Under the pieces are notes generated by a model. It had not been told where the DNA came from. It was given only the letters and a program-made list of their open reading frames with translations, and ran no database searches. A stretch of DNA of 39,486 nt from Bacteroidales bacterium (GTDB lineage Bacteria; Bacteroidota; Bacteroidia; Bacteroidales; UBA932). Positions 1 through 8,571 of this stretch are shown piece after piece (the stretch's first letter is position 1; each line of letters opens with the position of its first letter). A program made the position numbers and the translations under genes. The stretch covers positions 1 to 39,486 of the forward strand of contig JAFZWC010000083.1 of the NCBI GenBank assembly GCA_017617475.1, in the 5' to 3' direction.

Positions 1-2282
1 CCAAGGTAACCCCCTGGATGACATCCTACGACGGCCGCAACCAGGAACCCACCGAACTGCCGGTGCGCTTCCCGCTGCTGCTGGCCCAGGGCACGGAAGG
101 CATCGCCGCCGGCCTCAGTTCCAAGATTCTGCCCCACAACTTCAACGAACTGCTGGATGCCTCCATCGCCATCCTGAAGGACGAACCCTACACCCTGCTT
201 CCGGACTTCCCCACCGGTGGTATCGCCGACTGTTCCAAGTACAACCAGGGCAAGCGCGGCGGCATGGTGAAGGTGCGCGCCCGCATCAACAAGGTGGACA
301 AATCCACCATCACCATCACCGAAATCCCTTACGGAAAAACCTCCCAGGCCATCATCGACAGCATTATCAAGGCCAAGGAGAAGAAGAAGATCAATATCAA
401 GAAGATAGACGATATGACCACCGACAAGGTGGAAATCATCATCCATCTTCCGGCCGACGTTTCCCCGGACAAGACCATCGACGCCCTCTACGCCTTCACC
501 GAGTGCGAGACCAAGATTGCGCCCAACGCCTGCGTGATCCGGGAGAACAAGCCCGCCTTCCTCACGGTGAACGAGATTCTGGAATACGACACCTTCCACA
601 CCCGTGACATCCTGCAGGCCGAGCTGGAGGTAAAGCTGGCCGAACTGGAAAACGACTGGCATTACAGCTCCCTGGAGCGTATCTTCTTCGAGAACCGCAT
701 CTACAAGGTGCTGGAAATGAACCAGAAAACCTGGGAAGAACAGCTGGAGGACATCCTGTCCCAGATGAAACAGTACCAGGACCTCCTGCGCCGGGAGATT
801 GTGATGGAAGACATCATGAAGCTGGTAGAGAAGCCCGTACGCAAGATTTCCAAGTTCGACACCAAGGCCCTGGACGAGAAAATCTACGCCCTGGAAGACC
901 AGATGAAGGACGTGAAAGACAAGCTGGAGCACATCACGGAATACACCATCGACTGGTTCAAGGCCCTCAAGAAGAAATACGGCAAGGAATGGCCGCGCCT
1001 AACGGAGATTTCCTCCCTGGAGAACATCACCGTCACCAAGGTGGTTTCCAACAACGCCAAGCTCTACGCCAACCTGGCCGAGGGCTTCGTGGGCATCGGC
1101 CTCAAGAAGGACGACGGTGGCGAGTTCATAGGAGACTGCTCCGACCTCAGCGAGATCATCGTCATCGGCCGCGACGGCAAATACCGCGTGACCAAGGTAA
1201 GCGACAAGGCCTTCTTCGGCAAGGACCTCCTCTATGCCGGCGTATTCAACCGCAGCGATGAGCGAACCATCTACAACGTGATATACCGCGAGGGCAAGGG
1301 CCCTGCCCATTATGCCAAACGCTTCAATATCACCTCTGTAACCCGCGACAAGGAGTACGATATTACCACCGGCGCCCCGGATTCCAAGATTTTATGGTTC
1401 ACCGTGAACCACAACGGTGAGGCCGAGACGGTAAAGATTAACCTCCGTCCCAAGAAAGGCCTCAAGAAAACCCAGCTGGAATGGGATTTCGCAGGCCTGG
1501 CCATCAAGGGACGCAGCTCCCGCGGCAACCTGGTCACCAAATACGCCATAGCCAAGATCCAGCTCAAGTCCAAAGGTATCACCACCCTGGAAGGCAAGGA
1601 CATCTGGTACGACCCTGACATCCAGCGCCTCAACGAGGAAGGTCGCGGCCAGCATCTTGGAAAATTCGCGGGCGAAGACAAGGTGCTCGCCATTTTTGCC
1701 GACGGCAGCTACTACACCACCTCCTACGACCTGGTGAACAAGTACCAGGGAGACGTGATCCGCATAGAAAAACTGGATCCCGCCCGCGTGTACACGGTCC
1801 TCTACTGGGACAACGCGGCCAAGGCCTACTATGTAAAGCGCTTCAGCTTCACCGAAAGCAACAATACCCCCGTCCTGTTCATCTCCGACGCCAAGGGTTC
1901 CAAGTTGGTGGACATCTCGGCCGACAAGCATCCGCAGATCCTCCTCACCTTCGGCGGAAAATACGACCATCGCGAGGCCGAAATCCTGGATGCCGAAGAG
2001 TTTATCGCCAAGAAGGGCATTGCCGCCAAGGGCAAGAAATGCTCCCCGTACGACCTCAAGAAGGTGGAATTCGGCGAGCCGCTTGTGAAGGAAGAAGACG
2101 AGGAAGAGGTGGCCGAAGCCATCTCGGACGAACCCATGGACGTGGACCTGGAGGCCGAGAACCTGGTGGACGAAGCCCCTGCCGCCGAGATTGAACAGAC
2201 CGGCCAGTCCTCCGAGCTCCTCAAGGGCGGCGAAGATGACACCCCGGTTGACCTGGGAGACTGGGAACCCACGCTATTCTAA
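1..2282 (+). CDS. parC: DNA topoisomerase IV subunit A, 5'-truncated by the window
   Basis: The reading frame is open from base 3 to the stop at 2282, so the true start lies outside the window. The visible part begins near the end of the breakage-reunion core (PVRFPLLLAQGTEGIAAGL, then PHNFNELLD and PDFPTGG), runs through the coiled-coil arm and ends in a beta-pinwheel-type C-terminal domain. The active-site tyrosine would lie upstream and is not seen. The wording LLLAQGTEGIA fits the Bacteroidota ParC type better than GyrA, which usually has LLVNGSSGIA. With a ParE partner it decatenates daughter chromosomes using ATP. The last 70 or so residues form a very acidic tail (EEDEEEV and following), probably disordered. 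aroK starts one base after the stop, so the two are likely co-transcribed. Confidence 0.93.
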   Translation, partial: KVTPWMTSYDGRNQEPTELPVRFPLLLAQGTEGIAAGLSSKILPHNFNELLDASIAILKDEPYTLLPDFPTGGIADCSKYNQGKRGGMVKVRARINKVDKSTITITEIPYGKTSQAIIDSIIKAKEKKKINIKKIDDMTTDKVEIIIHLPADVSPDKTIDALYAFTECETKIAPNACVIRENKPAFLTVNEILEYDTFHTRDILQAELEVKLAELENDWHYSSLERIFFENRIYKVLEMNQKTWEEQLEDILSQMKQYQDLLRREIVMEDIMKLVEKPVRKISKFDTKALDEKIYALEDQMKDVKDKLEHITEYTIDWFKALKKKYGKEWPRLTEISSLENITVTKVVSNNAKLYANLAEGFVGIGLKKDDGGEFIGDCSDLSEIIVIGRDGKYRVTKVSDKAFFGKDLLYAGVFNRSDERTIYNVIYREGKGPAHYAKRFNITSVTRDKEYDITTGAPDSKILWFTVNHNGEAETVKINLRPKKGLKKTQLEWDFAGLAIKGRSSRGNLVTKYAIAKIQLKSKGITTLEGKDIWYDPDIQRLNEEGRGQHLGKFAGEDKVLAIFADGSYYTTSYDLVNKYQGDVIRIEKLDPARVYTVLYWDNAAKAYYVKRFSFTESNNTPVLFISDAKGSKLVDISADKHPQILLTFGGKYDHREAEILDAEEFIAKKGIAAKGKKCSPYDLKKVEFGEPLVKEEDEEEVAEAISDEPMDVDLEAENLVDEAPAAEIEQTGQSSELLKGGEDDTPVDLGDWEPTLF

Positions 2283-2283
2283 T

Positions 2284-2781
2284 ATGCTTATCGCACTTAC
2301 AGGCTTCATGGGAAGCGGAAAAACCAGCGTCGGCCGTATTGTGGCCGACGCTTTGGGTTGCCCCTTCCTGGACCTGGACGAGGTCATCGTAAAAAAGGCG
2401 GGGCGTTCCATCCCGGCCATTTTTGAGGCCGACGGAGAAAAGGGCTTCCGCCGCCTGGAAAAGCAGGCCCTGGAGCAGACGGTGGCCAAATATTCTGAGA
2501 GTACGGCCGTCCTGGCCCTCGGCGGAGGAACGGTGACTGTGCCCGGCGCCATCGGCCTCCTTCAGGAAAAAACCCTTTGCATCTATCTCCAGGCCGATGA
2601 GGAAACCCTCCGCGGCAACCTGGAAGGGAGAACGGAAGGGCGCCCGCTGGCCGGGGAAGGCTGGGAGGCGCGCCTGGCCGAACGCCTGCCGCTTTACGAG
2701 AAGGCCGCCCACGTGATCCTCGACACCAACGGCCTTGCTCCCGAGGAGATTGCCGACGAAATCATCATTTCCTGCTTGTAA
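2284..2781 (+). CDS. aroK: Shikimate kinase
   Basis: This 165-residue protein phosphorylates shikimate at the 3-hydroxyl with ATP, the fifth step of chorismate synthesis, in the cytoplasm. Visible motifs are the Walker A loop GFMGSGKT (residues 7-14), the LDLDE segment near 30 that binds shikimate and magnesium, FRRLE near 56, and the GGG turn at 80-82. The length is normal for the family. The frame is open further upstream, but the ATG at 2284, one base after the parC stop, gives the canonical MLIALTGFMG start. aroE, the preceding pathway step, lies elsewhere in this window (31046) in a different operon. Confidence 0.95.
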   Translation: MLIALTGFMGSGKTSVGRIVADALGCPFLDLDEVIVKKAGRSIPAIFEADGEKGFRRLEKQALEQTVAKYSESTAVLALGGGTVTVPGAIGLLQEKTLCIYLQADEETLRGNLEGRTEGRPLAGEGWEARLAERLPLYEKAAHVILDTNGLAPEEIADEIIISCL

Positions 2782-2806
2782 TTTTTCTCCGGATTGCTTA
2801 TCTTTG
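2775..2806 (+). promoter_or_regulatory. Bacteroidota-type promoter of recJ
   Basis: The -7 box TATCTTTG (2799-2806) matches TAnnTTTG. A CTTG element at 2775-2778 sits 20 bp upstream, the expected spacing for the TTTG -33 box. Transcription would start near 2813. The short leader contains a 6-bp hairpin, ACCCGC (2811-2816) with GCGGGT (2825-2830), before the ATG at 2840. Confidence 0.6.
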
Positions 2807-2839
2807 TAAGACCCGCTCCTATGGGCGGGTGGTACGGTT

Positions 2840-4579
2840 ATGGGCATTAATGAACGTCAATGGTCTTTAATACCGGCTGCAGACCCTGAAAAGGCCTCGC
2901 AGCTGGCGGCCGAATTGGGCATAGACCGCGTCCTGGCAGACCTCCTGGTCCAGCGGGGCGTAGAGACGTTCGAGCAGGCCCGCAGCTTCTTCCGCCCCCG
3001 CCTGGAAGACCTCCACGACCCCTTCCTCATGACCGACATGGACAAAGCCGTGGAACGGCTGCACCAGGCCATAATTGGAGGTGAAATGATTCTGGTCTAC
3101 GGCGACTACGACGTAGACGGCACCACGGCGGTGGCCCAGGTGTTTTCCTTTATCCGCCACTTCACCCAGAAGGTGGATTTCTACATCCCGGACCGCTACG
3201 ACGAAGGATACGGCCTCTCCTACAAGGCCCTGGACTGGGCCGGAGACAACGGGGTGGACCTCGTAATCACCCTGGACTGCGGCATCAAGGCCATCGACAA
3301 GGTAGAGTACGCCCGCGCCAAGGGCATTGAGGTCATTATCTGCGACCACCACCTCCCGGAGAATGAGCTCCCCGGTGCCGTAGCCATCCTGGATCCCAAG
3401 AGGGAAGACTGCCACTACCCCTTTGACGACCTCTGCGGTTGCGGAGTAGGCTTCAAGCTGGCCCAGGGCTATGTACAGAAGTATGGGCTGGATTTCTCCC
3501 TGCTGGAACCCCTGCTGGATTTGCAGGTGGTGTCCATAGCCTCAGACCTGGTGGCCATGACCGGAGAGAACCGCATCCTGGCCCACTTCGGCCTCAAGCG
3601 CCTGAACGAGAACCCCCGCAAGGGCCTTCTGGCCATGATTAACCTGGCCAAGCTGGAGCCGGGGCACATCACCATTGACGATATCGTCTTCAAGATCGGC
3701 CCCCGCATCAATGCAGCCGGACGTATGGAAAGCGGCCGCCTGGCCGTGGAACTGCTCACCGCCACCGATGACCGCACGGCCTTCCGCATAGGCGAACAAA
3801 TCAACGACAACAACAACGAGCGCAAATCCATAGACCGGGAAATCACCCAGGAAGCCCTGGACATGGTACAGAACGGTCATGCCCTGGCCACGGAGAACGT
3901 TACCATAGTGTACAACCCCACCTGGAACAAGGGGGTGGTGGGCATCGTGGCCTCCCGCCTGGTGGAAGCCTTCTACAAGCCCACCGTGGTGCTTACCAAG
4001 AGCAACGGCTTCGTCACCGGAAGCGCCCGCAGCGTACAGGGCTTCGACCTTTACGCCTCCATAGAAAGTTGCGCCGACCTCCTGGAGAACTTCGGCGGCC
4101 ACGTATATGCCGCAGGCCTCACCATGAAGGAAGAGAACCTGGAGGAATTCTGCCGCCGCATGGACAGCTTCGTATCCGGCACCATTACCCGTGAGGAATT
4201 AACCCCGGTGGTAGAGATTGACGCCAAGCTGGATTTCTCCCAGATTACGCCCAAGTTCACCCGTCTCCTCAAGCAGTTCCAGCCCTTCGGCCCGGGCAAC
4301 AACAACCCCGTATTCCTGACGGAAGACGTATACGATGCCGGAAACGGCCGAAAAGTGGGCGCCGGTGGCCTGCACCTCAAGCTGGACCTCATGCAGGAAA
4401 ACCAGCCCTACCGGCAGATTGCCGCCATCGGCTTCAATATGGCCGATTACTTCGACCACATCAAGGCCGGCAATCCCATTGATATCTGCTACTCTATTGT
4501 AGAGAATTTCTACCGCAGCTCTTCCACGGTACAGCTCCGCCTTAAGGACATCCGCGAGAGAGGGGACGACCTTATTTAA
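2840..4579 (+). CDS. recJ: Single-stranded-DNA-specific exonuclease RecJ
   Basis: This 579-residue enzyme degrades single-stranded DNA 5' to 3' in recombination and mismatch or excision repair. It is a DHH-family phosphoesterase: YGDYDVDGTT (87-96), the metal ligand in TLDCG (about 145-149) and the signature CDHH (168-171) are all present. The DHHA1 domain with the GGH motif (NFGGHVYAAG) follows, then an OB-fold-like C-terminal region. Its length matches Bacteroidota RecJ. It has its own promoter and overlaps the convergent acyltransferase gene by four bases at the stop codons (4576-4579). Confidence 0.95.
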   Translation: MGINERQWSLIPAADPEKASQLAAELGIDRVLADLLVQRGVETFEQARSFFRPRLEDLHDPFLMTDMDKAVERLHQAIIGGEMILVYGDYDVDGTTAVAQVFSFIRHFTQKVDFYIPDRYDEGYGLSYKALDWAGDNGVDLVITLDCGIKAIDKVEYARAKGIEVIICDHHLPENELPGAVAILDPKREDCHYPFDDLCGCGVGFKLAQGYVQKYGLDFSLLEPLLDLQVVSIASDLVAMTGENRILAHFGLKRLNENPRKGLLAMINLAKLEPGHITIDDIVFKIGPRINAAGRMESGRLAVELLTATDDRTAFRIGEQINDNNNERKSIDREITQEALDMVQNGHALATENVTIVYNPTWNKGVVGIVASRLVEAFYKPTVVLTKSNGFVTGSARSVQGFDLYASIESCADLLENFGGHVYAAGLTMKEENLEEFCRRMDSFVSGTITREELTPVVEIDAKLDFSQITPKFTRLLKQFQPFGPGNNNPVFLTEDVYDAGNGRKVGAGGLHLKLDLMQENQPYRQIAAIGFNMADYFDHIKAGNPIDICYSIVENFYRSSSTVQLRLKDIRERGDDLI

Positions 4580-5736
4580 CCCATCAGATACTTTCCTGCC
4601 TTGGGGATGCGCTGGATAAGCACAGCCATTACTCCCACTATGGCAAAACTGACGACGGCGGTAAGGAGAATCTCCACCGGAGTGGTCCAGTAACCCAGCA
4701 CGCCTTCGGAGCCTGTTTTGAGGGCGCTGCGGAGCACGGGAGACAGATTACCCAGCACCAGCATGTGAATGAGGTACATCCCATAGCCCGCTTTGGAAAG
4801 GGGCAGGATAATACGGCGGTAAAAGAAAGACTCTCCGCTCCATTTTGCCTGATAAGACCGGAACAGCAGGATAATACCCACCGTGGTCATCACCACCGGA
4901 AGGCCGCAGAAGTTGATGGGAGTCTCCCAGGCCACGGCCGTTCCCAGGGAGCCGGTGAGCGGGAACACGTCGGAGGTGTCGGAAAAACGGCGCAGCAGCC
5001 CGCTGACTATGGCCGCGAAGCCCAGCAGGAACAGGGAGCAGCCCGTCAGTTTGACCCAGGGCTTGTTTTGCACAAATCGGCGCAGATACAGCCCCAGCAG
5101 CAAATAGCCTATGAAACCGCTCACATAATAGAAGGTGCCGAAGGCGTTCCAGGAGGCCTCACCCCACAGCGGGAAAAGGGCGGGGGCGGGCAGGCCGTCG
5201 GCCGCCTGGATAAGGGGCGCTTCTCCGCCGGCCAGTTCGCGGACAAAGGGGAACAGGGTGGTAATGAGCCAGATGCCCAGATACACCTCCAGTTCCTTTT
5301 GGGACACCTTCTGGGCCCAAGGCGAAAGCAGCGGCATAATCAGATACACGCCCACCAGCATATACACAAACCAGAGATGCCCTGCCGCGTAGTTGAAGTT
5401 GAACAGCAGGCCCTTGAAGTTCTCTATGGGTTCTCCCCACACCAGGGCGTACACCACGGTCCAGACCAGCATGGGGACAAGGATACGCACCGCCCGGCGG
5501 CGGAAGAATTCTCCGGTAGAATAATGCAGCGGGAACTGAAGATAGGCCGATGCCACCAGGAATACCGGCACGCAGCAGCGGCAGAGAGCCTCGAAGATGG
5601 ACACCCAGAAGGCATCCGTAGGTGTAAGGATAAGGGCACCGTCTCCGCCCAGATAGAAGGGCTCGGTGCTGTGGATAACCATCACCATCAGGCACGCCAG
5701 CACCCGCAGATAATCTAACCAGACTTCTCTTTTCAT
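4576..5736 (-). CDS. Membrane acyltransferase, acyltransferase-3 family
   Basis: This 386-residue polytopic membrane protein has about ten hydrophobic segments. It opens with WLDYLRVLACLMVMVIHS, the form typical of acyltransferase family 3 (OafA/NodX/WecH group), in which the conserved histidine of the first helix is part of the active site. Such proteins O-acetylate or O-succinylate surface glycans or other exported molecules. The substrate cannot be told from the sequence. The start at 5736 overlaps the birA stop in an ATGA, so it is the last gene of the operon MBL hydrolase, birA, acyltransferase. The neighbours give no clue to the substrate. Confidence 0.82.
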   Translation of the reverse strand: MKREVWLDYLRVLACLMVMVIHSTEPFYLGGDGALILTPTDAFWVSIFEALCRCCVPVFLVASAYLQFPLHYSTGEFFRRRAVRILVPMLVWTVVYALVWGEPIENFKGLLFNFNYAAGHLWFVYMLVGVYLIMPLLSPWAQKVSQKELEVYLGIWLITTLFPFVRELAGGEAPLIQAADGLPAPALFPLWGEASWNAFGTFYYVSGFIGYLLLGLYLRRFVQNKPWVKLTGCSLFLLGFAAIVSGLLRRFSDTSDVFPLTGSLGTAVAWETPINFCGLPVVMTTVGIILLFRSYQAKWSGESFFYRRIILPLSKAGYGMYLIHMLVLGNLSPVLRSALKTGSEGVLGYWTTPVEILLTAVVSFAIVGVMAVLIQRIPKAGKYLMG

Positions 5737-6452
5737 AGGATATAGCTTACTTCTTTGAATCTGTAATAGAGGTCGTTCCCCTCCGTGTCACGGATATGGA
5801 GGCGGCCGTCGGGTTCCACGCCTTCTATAACACCCGTGTATTCGCGGTCCGTCAGGAGGTCGTGATAGGGGGCCGATACGCCTTTGCGGAACAGCCGGGC
5901 CGAATAGGTGGCGAAGAGCTCCTCCGAATCCAGCCGGGAGAACCAGCTTTCAAACACGCCAAGAAACCCTTCCAGGGCCGGTTCCAGTTCATATTCCTTC
6001 CCCGTGCACAAGGCCATGGATGTGGCATTGGCCAGCTGAGGAAACTCTGTCTGGTTAACATTGATGCCTATGCCGATGACGGATGCCATCAGCTGGCCGC
6101 CCGGGCCCAGGGTGTTCTCGATGAGCATGCCGCAGATTTTGCGACTGCCCACATAGATGTCGTTGGGCCATTTGATGGATGCATCAACGCCATGGGATTC
6201 CAGGAAGGAAGCCACCGCCACGGATGTAAGGAAATTGAGCCTCACACTGTCTGCCGCCTTCAGGGGAAGGGCCTTGAGAACGATGGAAAAAGTGAGGTTC
6301 TTCCCGGCTTCCGTGAACCAGGTGTTGCCCCGCTGTCCCCGGCCGGCCGTCTGTTCCCGGGCGGCCAGAACGGTACCGTCCGCCAGCTCCGGAAGCCGCC
6401 GCAGCGCCTCCGAGTTGGTGGAATCGACCGTTTCTAACCAGAAGGTTTTCAT
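5733..6452 (-). CDS. birA: Biotin--[acetyl-CoA-carboxylase] ligase, monofunctional
   Basis: This 239-residue cytoplasmic enzyme makes biotinyl-AMP and transfers biotin to the lysine of biotin carrier domains. Visible motifs are the early EQTAGRGQRGNTW (biotinyl-AMP loop, about residues 33-45), KWPNDIY (94-100, with the catalytic lysine) and GIGINVNQ. It lacks the N-terminal winged helix of the bifunctional E. coli repressor, so it should not regulate transcription. The start at 6452 shares one base with the upstream hydrolase stop (TAATG), and its stop overlaps the acyltransferase start, so all three are coupled. Confidence 0.93.
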   Translation of the reverse strand: MKTFWLETVDSTNSEALRRLPELADGTVLAAREQTAGRGQRGNTWFTEAGKNLTFSIVLKALPLKAADSVRLNFLTSVAVASFLESHGVDASIKWPNDIYVGSRKICGMLIENTLGPGGQLMASVIGIGINVNQTEFPQLANATSMALCTGKEYELEPALEGFLGVFESWFSRLDSEELFATYSARLFRKGVSAPYHDLLTDREYTGVIEGVEPDGRLHIRDTEGNDLYYRFKEVSYIL

Positions 6453-7159
6453 TACATCCCGTTAATCACGATTCCTTCTTCGGGGAAGTCGCCGTCGGGT
6501 TCGTTGAAAGGCTGCAGGAAGGGGTTGTGCATGCCTTCCTGGGCTATGCTGGTGGGCTGTCCGTGTCCGGGAATCACGTCCGTCTCTCCGGGCAGCGTAA
6601 GCAGCTTCTCCCGGATGGATTTCATAAGGACGTCATAATCGCCGCCGCCCAGGTCCGTTCGGCCGATACTGCCGGCGAAGAGGGTATCGCCGCTCAGGAG
6701 CAAATTATTCTCGGCCGAATAATAGCATACGCCGCCGGCGGTATGGCCGGGGGTGTGGAGAACCGTCCAGGGAGTACCGGCGGTGGTGATCACCTGCCCG
6801 TCGGCAATGTCGGTGGTGACAATATGGTGCTGGAACACCTTGAAGCCCTGCATGCCCTTGAAGACGGAAGCGCCGTCGGCCAGGATTTCCTTGTCGGCCG
6901 GATGCATGTACACGGGCACGGGGAACAGCTTCAGCAGCTTCTCAACGCCCCAGACGTGGTCGAAATGGCCGTGCGTGAGGAAAATGGCATCCGGGGTAAG
7001 ACCCTGCTTTTGAAGGAAGTCCGTCAGGTCACGGACGCCGTCGTCGGAGGACATACCGGGGTCGGCCAGCGTACAGGCTTTCTGGCCGTCGGCCCAAAGC
7101 ACTATACAATTGGTACCCAGCGGGTTGAAAGTAAATATATGGGAATGAAGCATAGGCAT
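6452..7159 (-). CDS. Metallo-beta-lactamase-fold hydrolase, glyoxalase II-like
   Basis: This 235-residue protein has the metal-binding THGHFDHVWG motif (HxHxDH at 63-68), the later HTPGHTAGG histidine, SGDTLF aspartate and IPGHGQPT histidine, which together make a dinuclear zinc or iron site. The family includes hydroxyacylglutathione hydrolases and related thioesterases. Bacteroidota generally lack glutathione, so the substrate here is unknown. Either Met1 or Met3 could be the start. It is the first gene of a three-gene operon and is transcribed divergently from the first deoxynucleoside kinase. Confidence 0.87.
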   Translation of the reverse strand: MPMLHSHIFTFNPLGTNCIVLWADGQKACTLADPGMSSDDGVRDLTDFLQKQGLTPDAIFLTHGHFDHVWGVEKLLKLFPVPVYMHPADKEILADGASVFKGMQGFKVFQHHIVTTDIADGQVITTAGTPWTVLHTPGHTAGGVCYYSAENNLLLSGDTLFAGSIGRTDLGGGDYDVLMKSIREKLLTLPGETDVIPGHGQPTSIAQEGMHNPFLQPFNEPDGDFPEEGIVINGM

Positions 7160-7168
7160 GGAGTTATC

Positions 7169-7200
7169 ATTGCAAATTTAGTAACTTTTTACCAACTTTG
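7169..7200 (+). promoter_or_regulatory. Promoter of the first deoxynucleoside kinase
   Basis: ATTG (7169-7172), a 20-base spacer and CAACTTTG (7193-7200) approximate the TTTG/TAnnTTTG promoter, with one mismatch in each box. It overlaps the divergent promoter of the hydrolase operon. Confidence 0.45.
7173..7180 (-). promoter_or_regulatory. -7 box of the hydrolase-birA-acyltransferase operon
   Basis: On the minus strand these bases read TAAATTTG, a full match to TAnnTTTG, 13 bases upstream of the hydrolase start. I see no clear -33 element at the usual distance. Confidence 0.45.
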
Positions 7201-7222
7201 TAGAGATAAAGGGATTTCACGG

Positions 7223-7834
7223 ATGCACATAGGAATTGCCGGAAATATCGGTAGCGGAAAAACCACCCTCACTACCCTGCTGGCCCGCCATTACGGCTGG
7301 ACGCCCAAGTTCGAGTCCGTCACCTACAACCCCTATCTGGCCGACTATTATGCCGACATCAAAAGGTGGTCTTTCGCCCTGGAGATGTATTTCCTGCAGC
7401 AGCGCCTGCACGACGTTCTGGAAATCTCCAAATCCAAGGATGTCATTATCCAGGACCGTACCCTTTTCGAGGGCGTGCATATCTTCGTGGCCAACAACTA
7501 CGCCCAGGGAAACCTCTCGGAAAGGGATTACAACACCTACATGGACACCTTCAACGTAATGATGGAAGTGGTGAAGGAGCCGGACCTCATGATATACCTC
7601 AAGAGCAGCATCCCCCACCTGGTGTCCCAGATTCAGAAGCGCGGCAGGGACTACGAGCAGTCCATCTCCATCGAATATCTTTCCGGCCTCAACGAAAGGT
7701 ACGAGAAATGGATCGCCGAGTACAAGGGCCGCCTCATTACCATAGACGCAGACAACCTGGATTTCCTGAACCGGCCCGAAGACTTTGCCGTGATCACGGA
7801 CCAGATTGACGCCGAACTGTACGGACTTTTTTAG
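7223..7834 (+). CDS. Deoxynucleoside kinase (first of a tandem pair)
   Basis: This 203-residue protein phosphorylates deoxynucleosides with ATP for salvage. It has the P-loop GNIGSGKT (7-14), the FES glutamate near 31, the QDRT motif (the DRS/DRY equivalent that contacts the base and the 5'-hydroxyl) and the arginine-rich lid RGRDYEQSI. It belongs to the dCK/dGK family, where paired genes in lactobacilli encode a deoxyadenosine/deoxyguanosine kinase heterodimer. Base specificity cannot be read off here. The frame is open upstream, but the ATG at 7223 places the P-loop at the usual distance and lies just after the promoter. A close paralogue follows 101 bases downstream. Confidence 0.9.
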   Translation: MHIGIAGNIGSGKTTLTTLLARHYGWTPKFESVTYNPYLADYYADIKRWSFALEMYFLQQRLHDVLEISKSKDVIIQDRTLFEGVHIFVANNYAQGNLSERDYNTYMDTFNVMMEVVKEPDLMIYLKSSIPHLVSQIQKRGRDYEQSISIEYLSGLNERYEKWIAEYKGRLITIDADNLDFLNRPEDFAVITDQIDAELYGLF

Positions 7835-7913
7835 GAGATACGCTCGGCCCTGAAGGGCCTCGGTATGACAAAAAGGCCTGTCATTCCGAACCCCGAAGGG
7901 GTGAGAGAATCTG
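7835..7913. repeat. Pair of REP-like repeats in inverted orientation
   Basis: The whole gap after the first kinase is two diverged copies of one repeat, head to head. The right copy (7879-7912) starts TGTCATTCCGA, contains the small hairpin CCCCGAAGGGG and ends GAGAATCT. The left copy (7835-7870) read on the minus strand starts TGTCATACCGA, contains GGCCCTTCAGGGCC and ends in GAGCGTATCT. The outer halves can pair with each other, giving a large cruciform or mRNA hairpin between the two kinase genes. A third copy lies at 17884-17910. It may stop or stabilise transcripts, but no U-tract terminator is obvious. Confidence 0.7.
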
Positions 7914-7935
7914 AAATGGATTAAATATTTGATAT

Positions 7936-8559
7936 ATGCATATCGCTATTGCTGGTAATATCGGAAGTGGTAAAACCACCCTTACCAAAATGTTGGCCGC
8001 CCACTACGGCTGGACACCCAAGTTTGAATCCGTGGACTTCAACCCCTATCTGGCCGATTTCTACGAAGACATGGAGCGCTGGTCATTCAACCTCCAGATC
8101 TATTTCCTGAACAAGCGTTTCCAGGACGTGGTGGAAATCTCCAAGCACCAGGAGGTCATTATCCAGGACCGTACCATCTACGAAGACGCCCGCATCTTCG
8201 CCCCCAACCTGCATGCTATGGGACTCATGTCCACCCGTGACTTCGAGAACTACTCCGACCTCTTCGACCTCATGATGTCCCTGGTGAACCCGCCGGACCT
8301 GCTCATCTACCTCCGCTCCAGCATTCCCAACCTCATTGCCCAAATCCAGAAACGCGGCCGTGAGTACGAGCGTTCCATCCGCATAGACTATATCACAGGC
8401 CTTAACCAGCGCTACGAAGACTGGATTAAGGACTACAAGTCCCGTCTGCTCATCATAGACGTGGACAACATCAAGTTTGAGAACAAACCGGAAGATTTCC
8501 AGCAGATCACCGACAAGATAGACGCGGAGCTGTACGGTCTCTTCCCCGCCGAACAATAA
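7936..8559 (+). CDS. Deoxynucleoside kinase (second of a tandem pair)
   Basis: This 207-residue paralogue of the preceding gene shares its P-loop (GNIGSGKT), WTPKFES, QDRT, RGREYERSI lid and DAELYGLF C-terminus, so the two arose by duplication. They differ in residues around the substrate pocket (for example RWSFALEMYFLQQR against RWSFNLQIYFLNKR), which suggests different base preference or a heterodimer of specialised subunits. The acyl-CoA synthetase gene begins 12 bases later and is probably co-transcribed. Confidence 0.9.
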   Translation: MHIAIAGNIGSGKTTLTKMLAAHYGWTPKFESVDFNPYLADFYEDMERWSFNLQIYFLNKRFQDVVEISKHQEVIIQDRTIYEDARIFAPNLHAMGLMSTRDFENYSDLFDLMMSLVNPPDLLIYLRSSIPNLIAQIQKRGREYERSIRIDYITGLNQRYEDWIKDYKSRLLIIDVDNIKFENKPEDFQQITDKIDAELYGLFPAEQ

Positions 8560-8571
8560 AACTGATAACCT

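Noticed and set aside
6527..7222. Upstream in-frame extension of the first deoxynucleoside kinase
   Set aside because: It overlaps the divergent hydrolase gene and its promoter and has no kinase homology; the P-loop starts right after the ATG at 7223.
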